From Utricularia gibba (lineage: Eukaryota > Streptophyta > Magnoliopsida > Lamiales > Lentibulariaceae), in NCBI GenBank assembly GCA_002189035.1, contig NEEC01000002.1, positions 3,286,001 to 3,350,000 on the forward strand: a stretch of 64,000 nt of DNA, written 5' to 3'. Within the stretch, counting starts at the first letter, position 1. Each line of letters begins with the position of its first letter. Below are positions 12,844-24,499 of the stretch, piece by piece. A model generated the notes under the pieces. The model was given only the letters and a program-made list of their open reading frames with translations. It was not told the DNA's origin and did no database searches. Position numbers and translations under genes: made by a program.

Positions 12844-15608
12844 ATGCCGGGGGCAAACAAGAAGGATGGATTCTGTATTGAAGATGATAACATAACGCTG
12901 AGAAGCCTGAAACTGAAACTAAAAACCCGGAAAAAGGGTGGTTTAGCTGCATCAAAAAGAGCTATATCGAATCGGTCGTACAAAGGAACTGGCAATGCTA
13001 GGCTTAAGAAGAAGATTCTCAATAAGGCCATTGCAATCAAGAAGAAAACCTGTAAGAAGGAGCCGTCTGTGAGCAGCACAAAGGTTAAAAATAAAAGGTC
13101 TGAGAAAGAAGGCGAAAAAGTAGGAGATCAGGATGTGAATCCTCGAAAGTTGAAGTGGAGACGCAGGAAAAAGAACAGAAGAAACAATCTGGAACTAGAT
13201 GAAGCTTCCCGGTTGCAAAGAAGGACGAGGTACTTGTTGATTAAGCTGAAGCTGGAACAAAACCTGATTGATGCGTATGCTGCAGAAGGCTGGAAAGGTC
13301 AGAGGTATGAATTCTTGCTCCCTTTTTACCCTTTTCACCTGATTTTTTGCTCTAAAGCTTCGTGCTTTATTTCAGTCGGGAGAAGATCAAACCAGAGAAG
13401 GAACTACTAAGAGCCCAGGAGCAGATACTGAAGTGCAAGCTTGGTATACGTGAAGCCATTCACCAACTGGATTTGCTTGGTTCAGAAGGGTGCAATGATG
13501 TTTTGACAACCGCATTGGACGGAGCTGTTCCTTTAAAAAATGTAAGGCTTTCTGTTATTACATGAAAGGATGAGGTTTGATCTATATTGATATTGCATCA
13601 GATTGTTAGCTCAATGCAATCCATTTGATTTCTTGTGGAATAAATATACGTGTGATTCAAATACATTCTTCTCAATTCATTGCTATTCATCACACTGTTC
13701 CCCTTGAATTCCCACCAGATCGTCTGTGCCAAATGTAAGTCGCAGGAACCTACTCTGGAAAATGCCATCATACGCTGTGATGGGACATGCTTCCGTGCCT
13801 TTCACCGAAGGTGTATTGATCCTCCTGTGCCATCGGAAGATAGTGAGCTTCTCGACTTGTTCTTTTCTTCTCATATGATGTCTTATCATTCAAGAGCTTG
13901 AATGCCTTGGCATGCGTTTTATGAACTTTCCAGTTCCTTCAGATGGTGAAGGGTGGTTTTGCAAATTCTGTGAGAAGAAGAAGGAGATATTAGAAGCAAC
14001 AAATGCTCACCTCGGAACCCAGTTCCCTTTGGACAGCAATTGGGAGGTATTCTTCCTCATAACCTGCTCACCAAAATTTGATTTATTTACATCTTGTGAG
14101 ATAGTTTGAACCATGGAATGGTATCAGGATGTTTTCAGGGACGAGGCTGCTTTACCTGAAGTTGGAAGTTCAATGGTGTTTCAGGAAGAAGAATGGCCAT
14201 CCGATGATTCTGAGGATGATGACTATGACCCAAATAGAGTTGAGAACAGCTGTAGGAGTGATGGTCAAACAGCATCCAAGTCTGATACTACTGGCTGTTC
14301 TTCAAGTTGGCTGGGATCAGTTGAGGATGAATCTATTTTTACATCTGGAGGAATTGAAGTGGAGAGTGTAAGATGTTCTAATGGTATGCACATTGACAAT
14401 GATAACTTCAATAATGATGAAGTGAGCGGACCCAGACAACGAGCTGCTGTCGACTACATAAAGCTATACGACGTGAGTAATCTAGTCTAGTGTTAAATTA
14501 CATTATCCAAAACTTTCCCATCATGGAAATTTTGTTGGTTTCGTAGGAAATGTTTGGGAAGAATGCAGAAAATGAGCAACACAGTGAAGATGAAGATTGG
14601 GGTCCCGGGAAGAGGAAAAGGAAGGTAAGGGAGACTGATGCTGCCAGCACCCTCATGGCTCTAGGGGAAACTGATATAAAAGAGTTAGAGGGCATGGCTT
14701 CCATGCCTATACATAAGGATTCCCTTGAGCAGGTGAAAGCGAAAAAGCGGAATCTGAGGCTACCTCCTGAAGCAGTAGAGGTGGAAATAAAGGATGACTT
14801 CATCTGTTCTGTTTGTGGTACGTATACTTACTGTTCAGTTTTTTTTTCTTTATTTCAGGAACTCCGTGTTGTTTTCAACGAGAATGAGCTTCCTGAAAGG
14901 GCTCTGAGGGTCGATCTTGCGAGGCGGTTAGGTGTCGAACTTGATAAGGTTAGCCACCGGCAAATCAACGTGAGGATAATCAACAGGGAATGATCTGATA
15001 CCATTGAGTCTGTGTATAGGTCAACAAATGGTTCAAGAATGCGCGTTACCTGGCCTTGAAGGCAAGAAAGGAACCCGAAAGAAAAACTTGCAAGGAAAAC
15101 CACGTGATCGGATCAAGGGACCTTGGCGCCTTGCAAAACTGTAAAAAGGCTAAAAGGGAAACTCACTCGCACACCAAAGGAAATCATAGAAGGAAATCCT
15201 TGAGGCACAATGCAGAGAATAGCCAGGTTATGTTGAGCGTACATAGACAGGCACAAGTTTCTGAAACTTTTTCATCGTGTACTTGTACTGACATGTCATA
15301 TTGTTCACCACCAGAAAGCCAACCTCGACCCAGGAGATGACGTGAGCCTGAAATTTTTGAGGGAGAAAGCAAGAGAAGCGAGAAGGAAATCGAACAACAA
15401 GAGAAAAAGCAGTATGCTGAAAGCTGGAGCGGATATGGAGAAACTGTGTAGAATGAAGAGCAGAGTTGAGAAAATGCAGCAACTTCTACTTCAGCTTCCA
15501 GTTCGAAGGTTCTCCAAGTCGAGTACAGTTAGCAGCTCCAAAACCTCGATCATGTTTGTGCCTGTGGCTGAAGTGAGGGAGAAGAGGGAAGCTGCAGAGT
15601 TCCCTTAA
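12844..15608 (+). CDS. PRHA: PHD finger-homeodomain transcription regulator (PRHA / HAT3.1 family)
   Basis: A nuclear DNA-binding regulator joining a PHD zinc finger to a C-terminal homeodomain. Nine exons: 12844-13304, 13376-13541, 13719-13842, 13934-14046, 14128-14472, 14547-14780, 14859-14948, 15020-15226, 15315-15608; all phases fit and give 677 aa. Exon 1 is Lys/Arg-rich (nuclear targeting likely). Exons 1-2 encode the family block [20 protein letters not shown] and [18 protein letters not shown] ligands are visible: [16 protein letters not shown] and WFCKFC (exons 3-4). Exon 5 is acidic. The homeodomain is [33 protein letters not shown] (exons 6-8), which is closer to PRHA than to HAT3.1. 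A basic, coiled-coil-like tail follows. An in-frame ATG 25 codons upstream (12769) lies before a likely 5' UTR acceptor. The gene sits between two MULE copies that face it. Confidence 0.9.
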
Positions 15609-15883
15609 CAAAAGAAAGGAGTTCTTTTTCAGTTTTTTTATAGTGGCGTATAGGTGCTGTTCTCTGCATGCATTACTATAGAAGATGAAAAGGGGAATGA
15701 TATACATACAAAGACATAGTTGAACATCTCTTTGTTAAAGCTGATTCTCCAATGGGTAGGGAAATTACTCTGAAAAAAAAAAAAGAAATGCAAAAAAAGA
15801 AAAAACAGAAAACACTGAACTAGACTAGCAAATTAAATAATGCCTCTTAATTAAAGAGCAGAGTGCTTGGCCAAGGTGATTTT
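15609..15883 (+). other. 3' UTR / downstream flank of the PHD-homeodomain gene
   Basis: Includes an A-rich run at 15770-15785. The transposon begins about 275 bp after the stop codon, so the natural 3' end must lie in this short interval or inside the element. Confidence 0.4.
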
Positions 15884-16625
15884 GAAAACCATGCATGCTG
15901 TTGTTTAGAAAATTATTCACTATGTGAATTACATAAACTCAATTTTAGAAAACTATCCACCTTATTTATATTTATATACTATATTATAAATATCATAATT
16001 TATATTTCCTTGATATGCGATAATGTTTATCATAAAGATAGATTTTTCATTATCTTTTTATAATATTTATCAAAATTATTTTAATTTTTTAAAATCTGTA
16101 TTTGTAATATAAAAATTTCATTATAAAAAAACTGATTGATTTTTATTATTGAAAAATAATAATATATTACTTATTAAAAATAAGTATTTAAAAATATTTT
16201 TATTGATTTGTTGGGACAACTTACGTTTTTTAAACAATAATTTGTTTCAATAGTAATTTATAATGAATATTAAACAACATTGCCATATAACTTAACAAAA
16301 TACAAAAAAAAATTAGGTTATGCGAATTAATTTTAATAAAATTATTAAAATTTATTCTGGATTTTCAAAATTTTATTATTAGAAATATCCATCACTTTAA
16401 ACAATTTTATTAATTTAAAAGCATTAACTAATTTTTCACAATGCTTATAATTAAATAATTTATTTATTCAGGTTTTAATTATATATATTTTCAAGTATTC
16501 TTATATTAAAAATATCTCCAATAACACCAAAAATAACATATGTACAAATACTGCATATTCACATGAACATAATGTTTTATTATCAAAATTATAGTATGAT
16601 CACTGTAATTATTAGATTGTAGTAA
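15884..16625 (+). repeat. Left terminal inverted repeat of MULE copy B (~730 bp)
   Basis: Matches the reverse complement of 21270-22029 over its length. Anchors include AATCTGTATTTGTAATAT (left ~16097), TTTATTATTGAAAAATAATA (left ~16141) and TGCATATTCACATG (left ~16551), each found reversed at the other end in the right order. Confidence 0.75.
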
Positions 16626-16939
16626 CTATGTAAATAATATTTTTAAATGGATAAGTTGTTGTAATTGTTCGATTCCATGTATGATATTTTATATTTAAAT
16701 GGAATATCATTAAATTTAAAAATACTCGAATTAATGTTTCTAACATTGTTTAAATAGATTATTTAATACTTTCATTTATAAAAAATAAGTTACTTTATTA
16801 AACATTGATAAATATTAATTACATATAATTCTGAAAAATATGTAATCATTGTTATTTATTATTTAAATTCATTTGATTGAAACATTTTATTGAAACAATG
16901 AATATGTGAAATATTTTTAGAAAAAAACCTTTTGAACAT

Positions 16940-17335
16940 TATATGTTATTTAGATTGAGTATGTTTTTTCGAATGAGTATATTTTCATTTCAAATTCGTG
17001 CTATGCATCACTTGATCTATATGTTTTATTTGAATCGAGTGTATTTTGTTTTATTTTAAATTTGTATTATATATCATCCGATCTTAAAGTATTATTTGAA
17101 TTGAGTAACTATTTTTCATTTTAAATTTATATTATCCATCATTTGATATAAAAGTATTATTTATAATGAGTATCTATTTTTTATTTGAAATTTTTATTAT
17201 GTATTACTTGATCCAGAAGGGTTATTTGGATTGAGTGTCTCTTTTGTTTATCTTAAATTTATATTATATATCATTTGATAATTAAATGTTATTTGAATCA
17301 ATTAATTATTTTTATTTTAAATTTTTGTTACACAT
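16940..17335 (+). repeat. Subterminal tandem array of MULE copy B (five to six ~65-bp units)
   Basis: The motif TTATTTGAATTGAGT recurs ending at about 16960, 17040, 17106, 17171, 17236 and 17302, i.e. one interval near 80 and then 65-66 bp. Each unit continues with TTTTAAATTTATATTAT and a CATTTGAT-like end. Confidence 0.7.
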
Positions 17336-19239
17336 ATATCAACCTTGTTTAGTTACTTTACTATAAAATTAATTAGAATTTGAATTTTTAATCATTCATA
17401 AAAATAAATTACTTTATTAAGCATTGATAAATATTTAATTAAATTTCTATTTTTTAATAAAATAACTAAAATTGACTTAATCGTTCATAAATATTATTGA
17501 TATTTTGTTTATATATAAACGTACTAGTTTTTAAATCATGAATAGAATTATTTAGGTAATATTTATCATATAGGTTTCTACAAATAAAAATTGTGCATTT
17601 TAGTGCAATCCACATAGTTGGATATTGTTTTTTTTCCTAAAAATAATTTTCGACAATCATTCTTTTAATAAAAAAAGATAGATTAAAATATTTTTATTAA
17701 AATATAAAAAAAACTCATTCATAATTCTTGAAAAAAAATTGCTCATACATCAATGAAAATATATTATTTAAAAAAAAAAAAACGTTGCAAACTAAATAAG
17801 GTGGACGAGTATCGGTGTCATTAAGTTTAATCTAAACTAAAAATAATAAGTATTTATTTTCCAAAATACCTATTTTTTTCATCAAAATACATGTGATTCT
17901 TTTGTTTATTTTCAAAATATCTTTAAAAATGAAGAGGTTTTACATAAACAAATAAAAAAACATTTCAATGAAGTTAGTGATAATATAAAAAGTGGGGATG
18001 ACATTAAACTATAGGTATTTGTCCAAAAAAAAATGCATATTATAGTAATACTCAACATCTTGTGTCAATCATAACATATCAAGATAATGTGTATGTTGCC
18101 ACCTTCATTACATGCATTATTTTCAAGCTAATCATAAATGTACAACTCAAGATAAATACAAGTATGTATATGTAAATATAATTAAATTTATAATATTAAA
18201 ATAAAAGGTACATTGTAAAATTTAAAGTATAAAATATAACATCTTATTAGATATATAACACATTTTTAATGAAGATTTGTTTTCATCAATAATATATTAT
18301 TGATAATTTGAGCCTTACTATATTTATTCTAAACTTTTGTTAGCTATCCTAACACTATATTTTTGAATAATTTGTTAATAACCTTTACATTGATTAGAGT
18401 GATATAATATGCATCCCACTCAAATACCCACTTGTTTAGTTTACTGTATTAAAAAATCTATTGAAGCATTATAAATATTAGTGACAACCAAATTGCAACA
18501 TCTAAATAATAAAAATTGCAATATCAAAGTATTAGAAACACCAATTCATGAATTCTCTATAAAAGGTATCAAATACATTATATATTAACAAAAATAAATG
18601 TGTAAAGAGTAAATTTTGATAACAAATTTAAAATAATGAATCAAAGATAATCCATGTAATAAAAATAATCGAATAGTTATGAAATGAAAAAATAATTTCT
18701 TTTAACTTTTTATAGATATATTTTCATGTCTCGATTGTAAATATAATTACTTTTAAAAATAGTTCTGTATCAGTTAGGTCACAAAAGTCTTATTTATATA
18801 ACAAAATAATCAATTTCCTTTCAATTTGAGGATCATCATTTAAGATTGCTTCACATGATACCATTAATTCATGAGAAATTGACAGATTCTAGATTTTGCA
18901 CTTCATTTTGTGTTCTATTTTGTGAACAATTAAGGATTTCCAATAATTTTCCCGTACCTTTAAAAAGTATGATTTGATTGATGCTTACAAATTTCATTTT
19001 ATCAAATTTTATTATTCTTTATTCATATTATATTATTGGTGGATTACTTAAAGGAATAACAATCACCAACGCCATGATTTTTGAGTTCGTTATGTATAAA
19101 ATATATTTTTAGGACAATATACTCATTTATGAAAGTTATATTTTTTATGACAAGTTTTACGTAATCTACATTGGATGATTTATAATCTTAGTTATATGAG
19201 GTAATTGATATTTTAAACTCTCTATATGATTTACAGTTT

Positions 19240-20200
19240 TTGATGCGGTATTATGATTTTGAAAATAATGAAATGCATTACATGCAATTTTCATCCCAAA
19301 TGGATTTATTCTTTTTGCACAATTATAGTCTTACTAATATTCCGTGGGATTTATTTGTCATACTTAATACTCATAAGTTCACGGTAAACTCAAGTGGAGT
19401 TTATGTTATGCTCTTTCAAGGCATTCATCCCACCCTCTTTATTATTACCAAATACAAGATCTAAAGGAAGTGGTGAGTTACAACAACTGCAATGATTTCT
19501 TACAAGAAAATTTAGACAATTATGTGGAATATGAATTCAATACAACCCCAAATATTAAAGGTGATTTAATGTTACATTACAACAATGGCTATGAAATACC
19601 TAGTGCGGATGTTCCTCTTAAAGGAGATCATGAAAACAATAAGTTTGAGGTAGAAGAGTGAGAACAAGAATAAGATTTAAGAAATACAAAATAGGCACCG
19701 ATGGCCACTTTAGCATAAGGGGAGATATTTCAGATGAATCACTTTCACCACTCTACGTTGATATTTTATTAGAGGGATAACATTTTTCTATAAAGGAAGA
19801 TATTTGTCCAATAGCCCAAGACTTTTTTATACAAATTGGAAAAGAGTACAAAGTATTTAATAATAAACCAGAGGTGATTGCCATAATATGAAAACATAAC
19901 AAAGAAATCAATTACAAATGGAGAATCTATGGTGCTTACATAAAAGGTTCAATAAGTAGAAGATTACTAAACACATGGACCCTTACACATGCAGATCGCT
20001 TGGTGTTGGTTTTTTCCAATACAAAAATGTTAAATTTATAATACATAAGATTTTCAGGCTCATTTATGACACTTGAGAGATATCTTTGCAAAAACTTTTG
20101 AGTTTTTTTTGAATAAAATGGTTATTCAGAATCAAAGGACAATGGTTGATTAAAAACATAAAGATAATCGTATGTTGTATATTATTTCCTCAACAAATTT
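19240..20200 (+). pseudogene. MULE transposase N-terminal remnant in copy B
   Basis: The stretch NDFLQENLDNYVEYEF (19490) and the following LHYNNGYEIPSADVPL match the minus-strand block of copy A at 8.6-8.9 kb. Next come EVIAII.KHNKEINYKWRIY (about 19870), a MULE DNA-binding-like block, and a piece like copy A's FELIYDIW (20060). Several stops interrupt it and the DDE region is absent. Confidence 0.65.
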
Positions 20201-20929
20201 TTATTTGAGAAATATAGAATACAAATAAAGCTTAGTATGAATGTAGATTTTAGAGAGTTGAGTTTTACGAAAAGTATGTTGAACTAAACTTTTACAAATT
20301 TTTACGGATTTTTAAAAGGGTGTTTTGAAATACAAAAATAAAATATACAAAACAAGTAATAGACCTTGACTAAGAGACGCATTTCCTAGGAATGGATTCC
20401 ATTTCCTTCTTTTGTATATCCTTGTCTCGACTTTCACTGATTCTTTTTGAATAGCTAGTTATAGAAGCAAGGAATAGCCTACTCTTACTTACACTCTAAT
20501 TAACAAAGAGACACGAAAATAACCTCATGTGATTCCCCATTGAATAATTGAGAAGACAAAAGAATTGTTATCGATTGTTCTCAAAACTGAATTCTGTGTG
20601 TGTGCTCAGTTGTTTTTAATGACAAGTAGCGGGTGCGAGGTCACTAACCGTCCACTGTTGCGGTACCTCGGTCATAAACAATTCACTATCTCCCTCAAAC
20701 CAGTAGGGTTGGAGATGATGCTCTTCATCTTGCTGTTCATCAAAATCCATGAGAAGTGGCCTACTACTCATGTATCGTGACTAGAAGACGTTATAGAAAG
20801 ATTGTAATATAACGCATGAAAATATGCAAAATCCGGAAGAATTTCAATATAGAACCGAGATTGATGCTCAAAACGTATAAGGAAACTTCATCTACTCCCT
20901 GAAACTAAAAAAATTTAACCATTTGATGG

Positions 20930-21265
20930 GTGTCATTTCCACAACAAATTTTAATACTTTTAAAACTCGTAAAACACTAAAGCGTAGTATGGGTGTCGAA
21001 CACAGGGAGTTGTTTTTGAGTGAAAGGTGAGGCATCCTGAATACAACTGTCACGATTTGTAAACGGTTTTGAAGGTGGAAGGTGCGAGAACCGTTGATGA
21101 TGAAGCTTGAGTAAGAGAATGAGAGGGGTTTTGAACAAACAACTAAAATGAACGTAAGCGATAAACCTTAAATAAAATAAATATTCATGGGTTTGGAATC
21201 CTGTCCAGCTATGTTCATCACGTTTTCACTCTTCTCTGGTCTCTCGAATACTCGATTATAGTATT
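20930..21265 (-). mobile_element. Ty3/gypsy LTR-end fragment inside MULE copy B
   Basis: The reverse complement matches 40665-41000: shared landmarks are GGATTCCAAACCC, ATCGCTTACGTT, CAAATCGTGACAGTTGTAT, GTGTTCGACACCC and GACACCCATCAA. In plant gypsy elements of the Athila/Tat group the last motif normally stands just before the primer-binding site; that group assignment is from memory. The fragment directly abuts the inner end of the right TIR. Confidence 0.55.
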
Positions 21266-21269
21266 TTGC

Positions 21270-22029
21270 AATTGTAGTTACTATTTTATAATTTAAATAA
21301 TGAAACTTACGTCCATGTGAATATGCATCATTCGCACATATAGTATTTTTCATTTTATTGGGACTATTTTAAATATAAAAATACTTGAAAATATGAATTT
21401 TTGAAATTTCAATAAGTGAAGTATTTAACAATAAAATTTATGAAAAATGAATTAAGACTTTCATATTAATAAAATTGATTTGAAAGTATGAAGATTTATA
21501 ATAACAAAATTCTGAAAATACAAAATACTTGCTATTTTATTATTAAATTTCATTTAAATTAATTCAAAGAGCATAAATTGTTCTTAGATTTTGTTAAATA
21601 ATATGACAATATTGTTTAATATTAATTTTAATAATCGTTATTTATATAATTAATTTACCTCTAAAACAAATTATTATTTAAAAGAAATGAATAAAAATCT
21701 TTTTAAATACTTATTTTAACAACTAATATATTATTATTTTTCAATAATAAAGAGCAATCTGTCTTTTATGATGAGTAATATTTATTTAATTTTTTTAATA
21801 TTACAAATACAGATTTAACAAAATAAAAATAATTTCTGTAAATATTATAAAAATTTATGCAAAATCTATTTTTCTGAGAAGCATTATTGCATATTAAAAA
21901 ATAAAAAATTATGATATTCATAAAAAATATATAATATGTAGGAAAATATGTAGTTTTCTAAATTTGAGTAGATGTAATTAATTTAGTGAGTTGTTTACTA
22001 AAGTACATTTTTTATAGTAGGTAGTTTTG
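21270..22029 (-). repeat. Right terminal inverted repeat of MULE copy B
   Basis: Reverse complement of the left TIR with many small differences, indicating an old insertion. It ends about 15 bp before the first site II motif of the RPL7 promoter. Confidence 0.75.
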
Positions 22030-22039
22030 AAGATGACTT

Positions 22040-22669
22040 GCTCGGCCCACATTAAAGAATGTCTGGCCCATAACGTAAAGCCCAAGGCGAATTTTGTTCG
22101 GTTAGGTATTAAAGTGGGCTAGGTTTTCCACTTTGCGAGCGCCTCTGCCGCCGGGATTTGCTTGGACACTCATTCACCTTTTCGGGTAATATTCTAAGCT
22201 TTGTTTTGCTGGTCGCTATGCGGCTTGATCTCTTGGCGGTAGTTTGATTTGCTTTAGGTGATACATGATTCATTATTGTTGTGTTTTTTGAGTATGGCAA
22301 TGCTAGTGGTGATAAGCAAATCGGTTTATGGTTACTTTTGATAGATGGGTATCCGGATGCGTGATCTTCAGTGCATTTCTTGTTTGGCATGATTTCAGCG
22401 AGCGTTCGCCTGATAGAGAGATTCAGTGGATCCTGTTTAGTTTGCTCTCACGGTTCACATCATTCCTGTAATTTACGGTTGATTTCGTGGTGAATCACGT
22501 CGCTTAATTTTGATATTTGGCATCCTTTTATTCTTTTTTCTTATGTTTAGATCGGGGACTCGAAACTTATGTTAGAAAATTGGCTACAAAGTGTTATTGC
22601 TATGATATTTGTGCAAATTGTCGTTTGTTTTTGCCTTGGGATAATGCTGACATTATTTTGTGTCATCAG
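22040..22669 (+). promoter_or_regulatory. RPL7 promoter with four site II motifs, and 5' UTR with an intron
   Basis: Site II hexamers TGGGCY occur at 22044-22049, 22065-22070 and 22079-22084 (minus orientation) and 22115-22120 (plus). This cluster is typical of plant ribosomal protein promoters, where TCP factors bind. A 5' UTR intron is likely because a TGTCATCAG acceptor lies directly before the ATG. Confidence 0.6.
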
Positions 22670-23841
22670 ATGGCTGAGGTCGTAGCAGGTAGTGTCATAG
22701 TTCCGGAGTCCGTTTTGAAGAAGCAGAAGAGGGCCGAAGAATGGGCCCTTGCTAATGCAAAAGCGCTAGAAAATGCAAAGAAAAAGAGAGCCGTGACAAG
22801 GAAGTTGATCGTTAAAAAAGCTAAGCAGTACGCTGAGGAATATGAGAAAAAGGTCTTCTTACATTTCTGCTCTTTTCAAGAAATACGAGCTTTCACATTC
22901 TTCTCGAATTGTATGAGCCTTTTGGAAGGATGTAAAACATCTGTTTTGTCTTGAAGGAGAGAGAGTTGATTGAGCTAAAACGTGAGGCTAGGTTAAAGGG
23001 TGGATTTTATGTCAGTCCAGAAGCCAAGCTCGTATTCATTATCAGAATCCGTGGGTAAGGCTTGAGGCTTCCCTGAGATTTACGATCTCTGCTTGAAATC
23101 TGGGAGGATGTAGCTGATATTTTATTCATCAATATTTTAGTATTAATGCTATGCACCCAAGAACCAAAAAGATTTTGCAGCTTCTAAGACTGCGACAGGT
23201 ACATCTTACTCCTGTGAAGGAATGCTCATGTCTAGATTCCGTGCCTCACGCAGTCATTCTGTATTTGTATCGTTTAGATCTTCAATGGTGTTTTCCTGAA
23301 AGTCAACAAGGCTACGATGAATATGCTGCACAAGGTCGAGCCTTATGTAACCTATGGGTAAGCACCTATTCATTTTTCATTCCAGGTGCATAGGGAATAA
23401 AGCTCCCGAGTTTCTAAGAAACATTTTTCCCATTCAACAGGTACCCAAATCTGAAGAGTGTCAAGGAGCTGATCTACAAGCGAGGCTATGGAAAAGTAAA
23501 CAAGCAGAGGATCGCCTTGACAGATAACTCCATCATCGAACAGGTTCAGCATTTGGCACAGTAATCAATCACCCAAGAATTCCAGATGCACTCATGTTTA
23601 AACTGTTGGTGCAATATCATGTTAGGTGCTTGGGAAGTATGGAATTATATGCATGGAGGACCTGGTACACGAAATCGTTACCGTGGGTCCCAGCTTCAAG
23701 GCAGCGAACAACTTCTTGTGGCCTTTCCAGCTCAAAGCTCCTTTGGGCGGCTTGAAGAAGAAGAGGAATCACTATGTAGAAGGTGGTGACGCCGGCAATC
23801 GCGAAGATTACATCAATGAGCTCATCAGAAGAATGAACTAG
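22670..23841 (+). CDS. RPL7: 60S ribosomal protein L7 (uL30)
   Basis: Cytosolic large-subunit ribosomal protein. Six coding exons: 22670-22852, 22957-23054, 23141-23198, 23278-23357, 23441-23543, 23626-23841; phases fit and give 245 aa, the usual plant size (about 242-247). It begins [20 protein letters not shown], followed by the basic N-terminal helix, [19 protein letters not shown], the uL30 core [59 protein letters not shown], and the plant/animal L7 tail [29 protein letters not shown]. The ATG immediately follows a splice acceptor, which decides the start. No damage was seen. Confidence 0.95.
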
Positions 23842-24499
23842 GTGAGATACTTGGGATCCGATATTTGAACCCGTACGCCTGTCTGCTTTCCCCGTTTCTT
23901 GTTCATTTCTGTTTCTGGAATATCCATCTGCATCCTAGTTTTTCCGAAAGGCCTTTGTGAAGTGATCCGGTGGTATCATTTCTTGTTGTCATTCCTTATT
24001 CTGAAAAGGACGCTACTGTGGTTAATGTGTTGATGAATTAAGTAGAAACGAAGCGTTAAAACGCTGCGAAGTCAACGGAATTGTAAAACATGGTGACAGC
24101 CCGGTCGGCCGGCAGGTTTAAACAAAGGCGCAGGAGTGACCTTGGCCAGTGGTTGACGAATGTTTGGTATATCTTTTTATTCTCATGAGAAATTAATATT
24201 TCTACATAAACGTTTATAATTTCCTAGTTTACTAATGAGAATGTAAAATTTTCGTTCTCTAAACTCGAATATAAGATGGGTCATTTTATTGATTTCAATT
24301 TTTAATTTAATTATAATGATATCATTTACAATAATATCATGTTTTCTTTTTCCTCTCAATTTTTGATCACCTTTACCAAAATTTCTCACTTATAGAGTTT
24401 TTTTTCCATTTCTTTTTCCTCTAAGACTTTGACTAATTTTGCATCAATAAAAGGATATTATACCCTTGAACACAAGTAAAATCTTCTATAGATCAACAC
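23842..24499. other. RPL7 3' flank and AT-rich spacer
   Basis: The first ~300 bases read as 3' UTR. A GC-rich patch (CCCGGTCGGCCGGCAGG, 24101-24117) stands out but has no recognised role. No gene seen. Confidence 0.45.

Larger units (their letters stand above)
15884..22029 (+). mobile_element. MULE copy B: ~6.1-kb Mutator-like element with long terminal inverted repeats
   Basis: Both ends are the same sequence in opposite orientation (see the TIR entries). Between them lie a 65-bp tandem array (16.94-17.34 kb), AT-rich DNA, a transposase remnant (19.24-20.2 kb) and a gypsy LTR-like piece (20.93-21.27 kb). The transposase breaks off before the catalytic domain, so the element is non-autonomous. 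Outer limits are approximate: no clear 9-11-bp target duplication was seen in the flanks. It fills the whole space between the PHD-homeodomain gene and RPL7. Confidence 0.75.

Noticed and set aside
14818-14858. 41-bp intron using the strong GTACGT donor
   Set aside because: Too short for a plant intron and it shifts the homeodomain out of frame.
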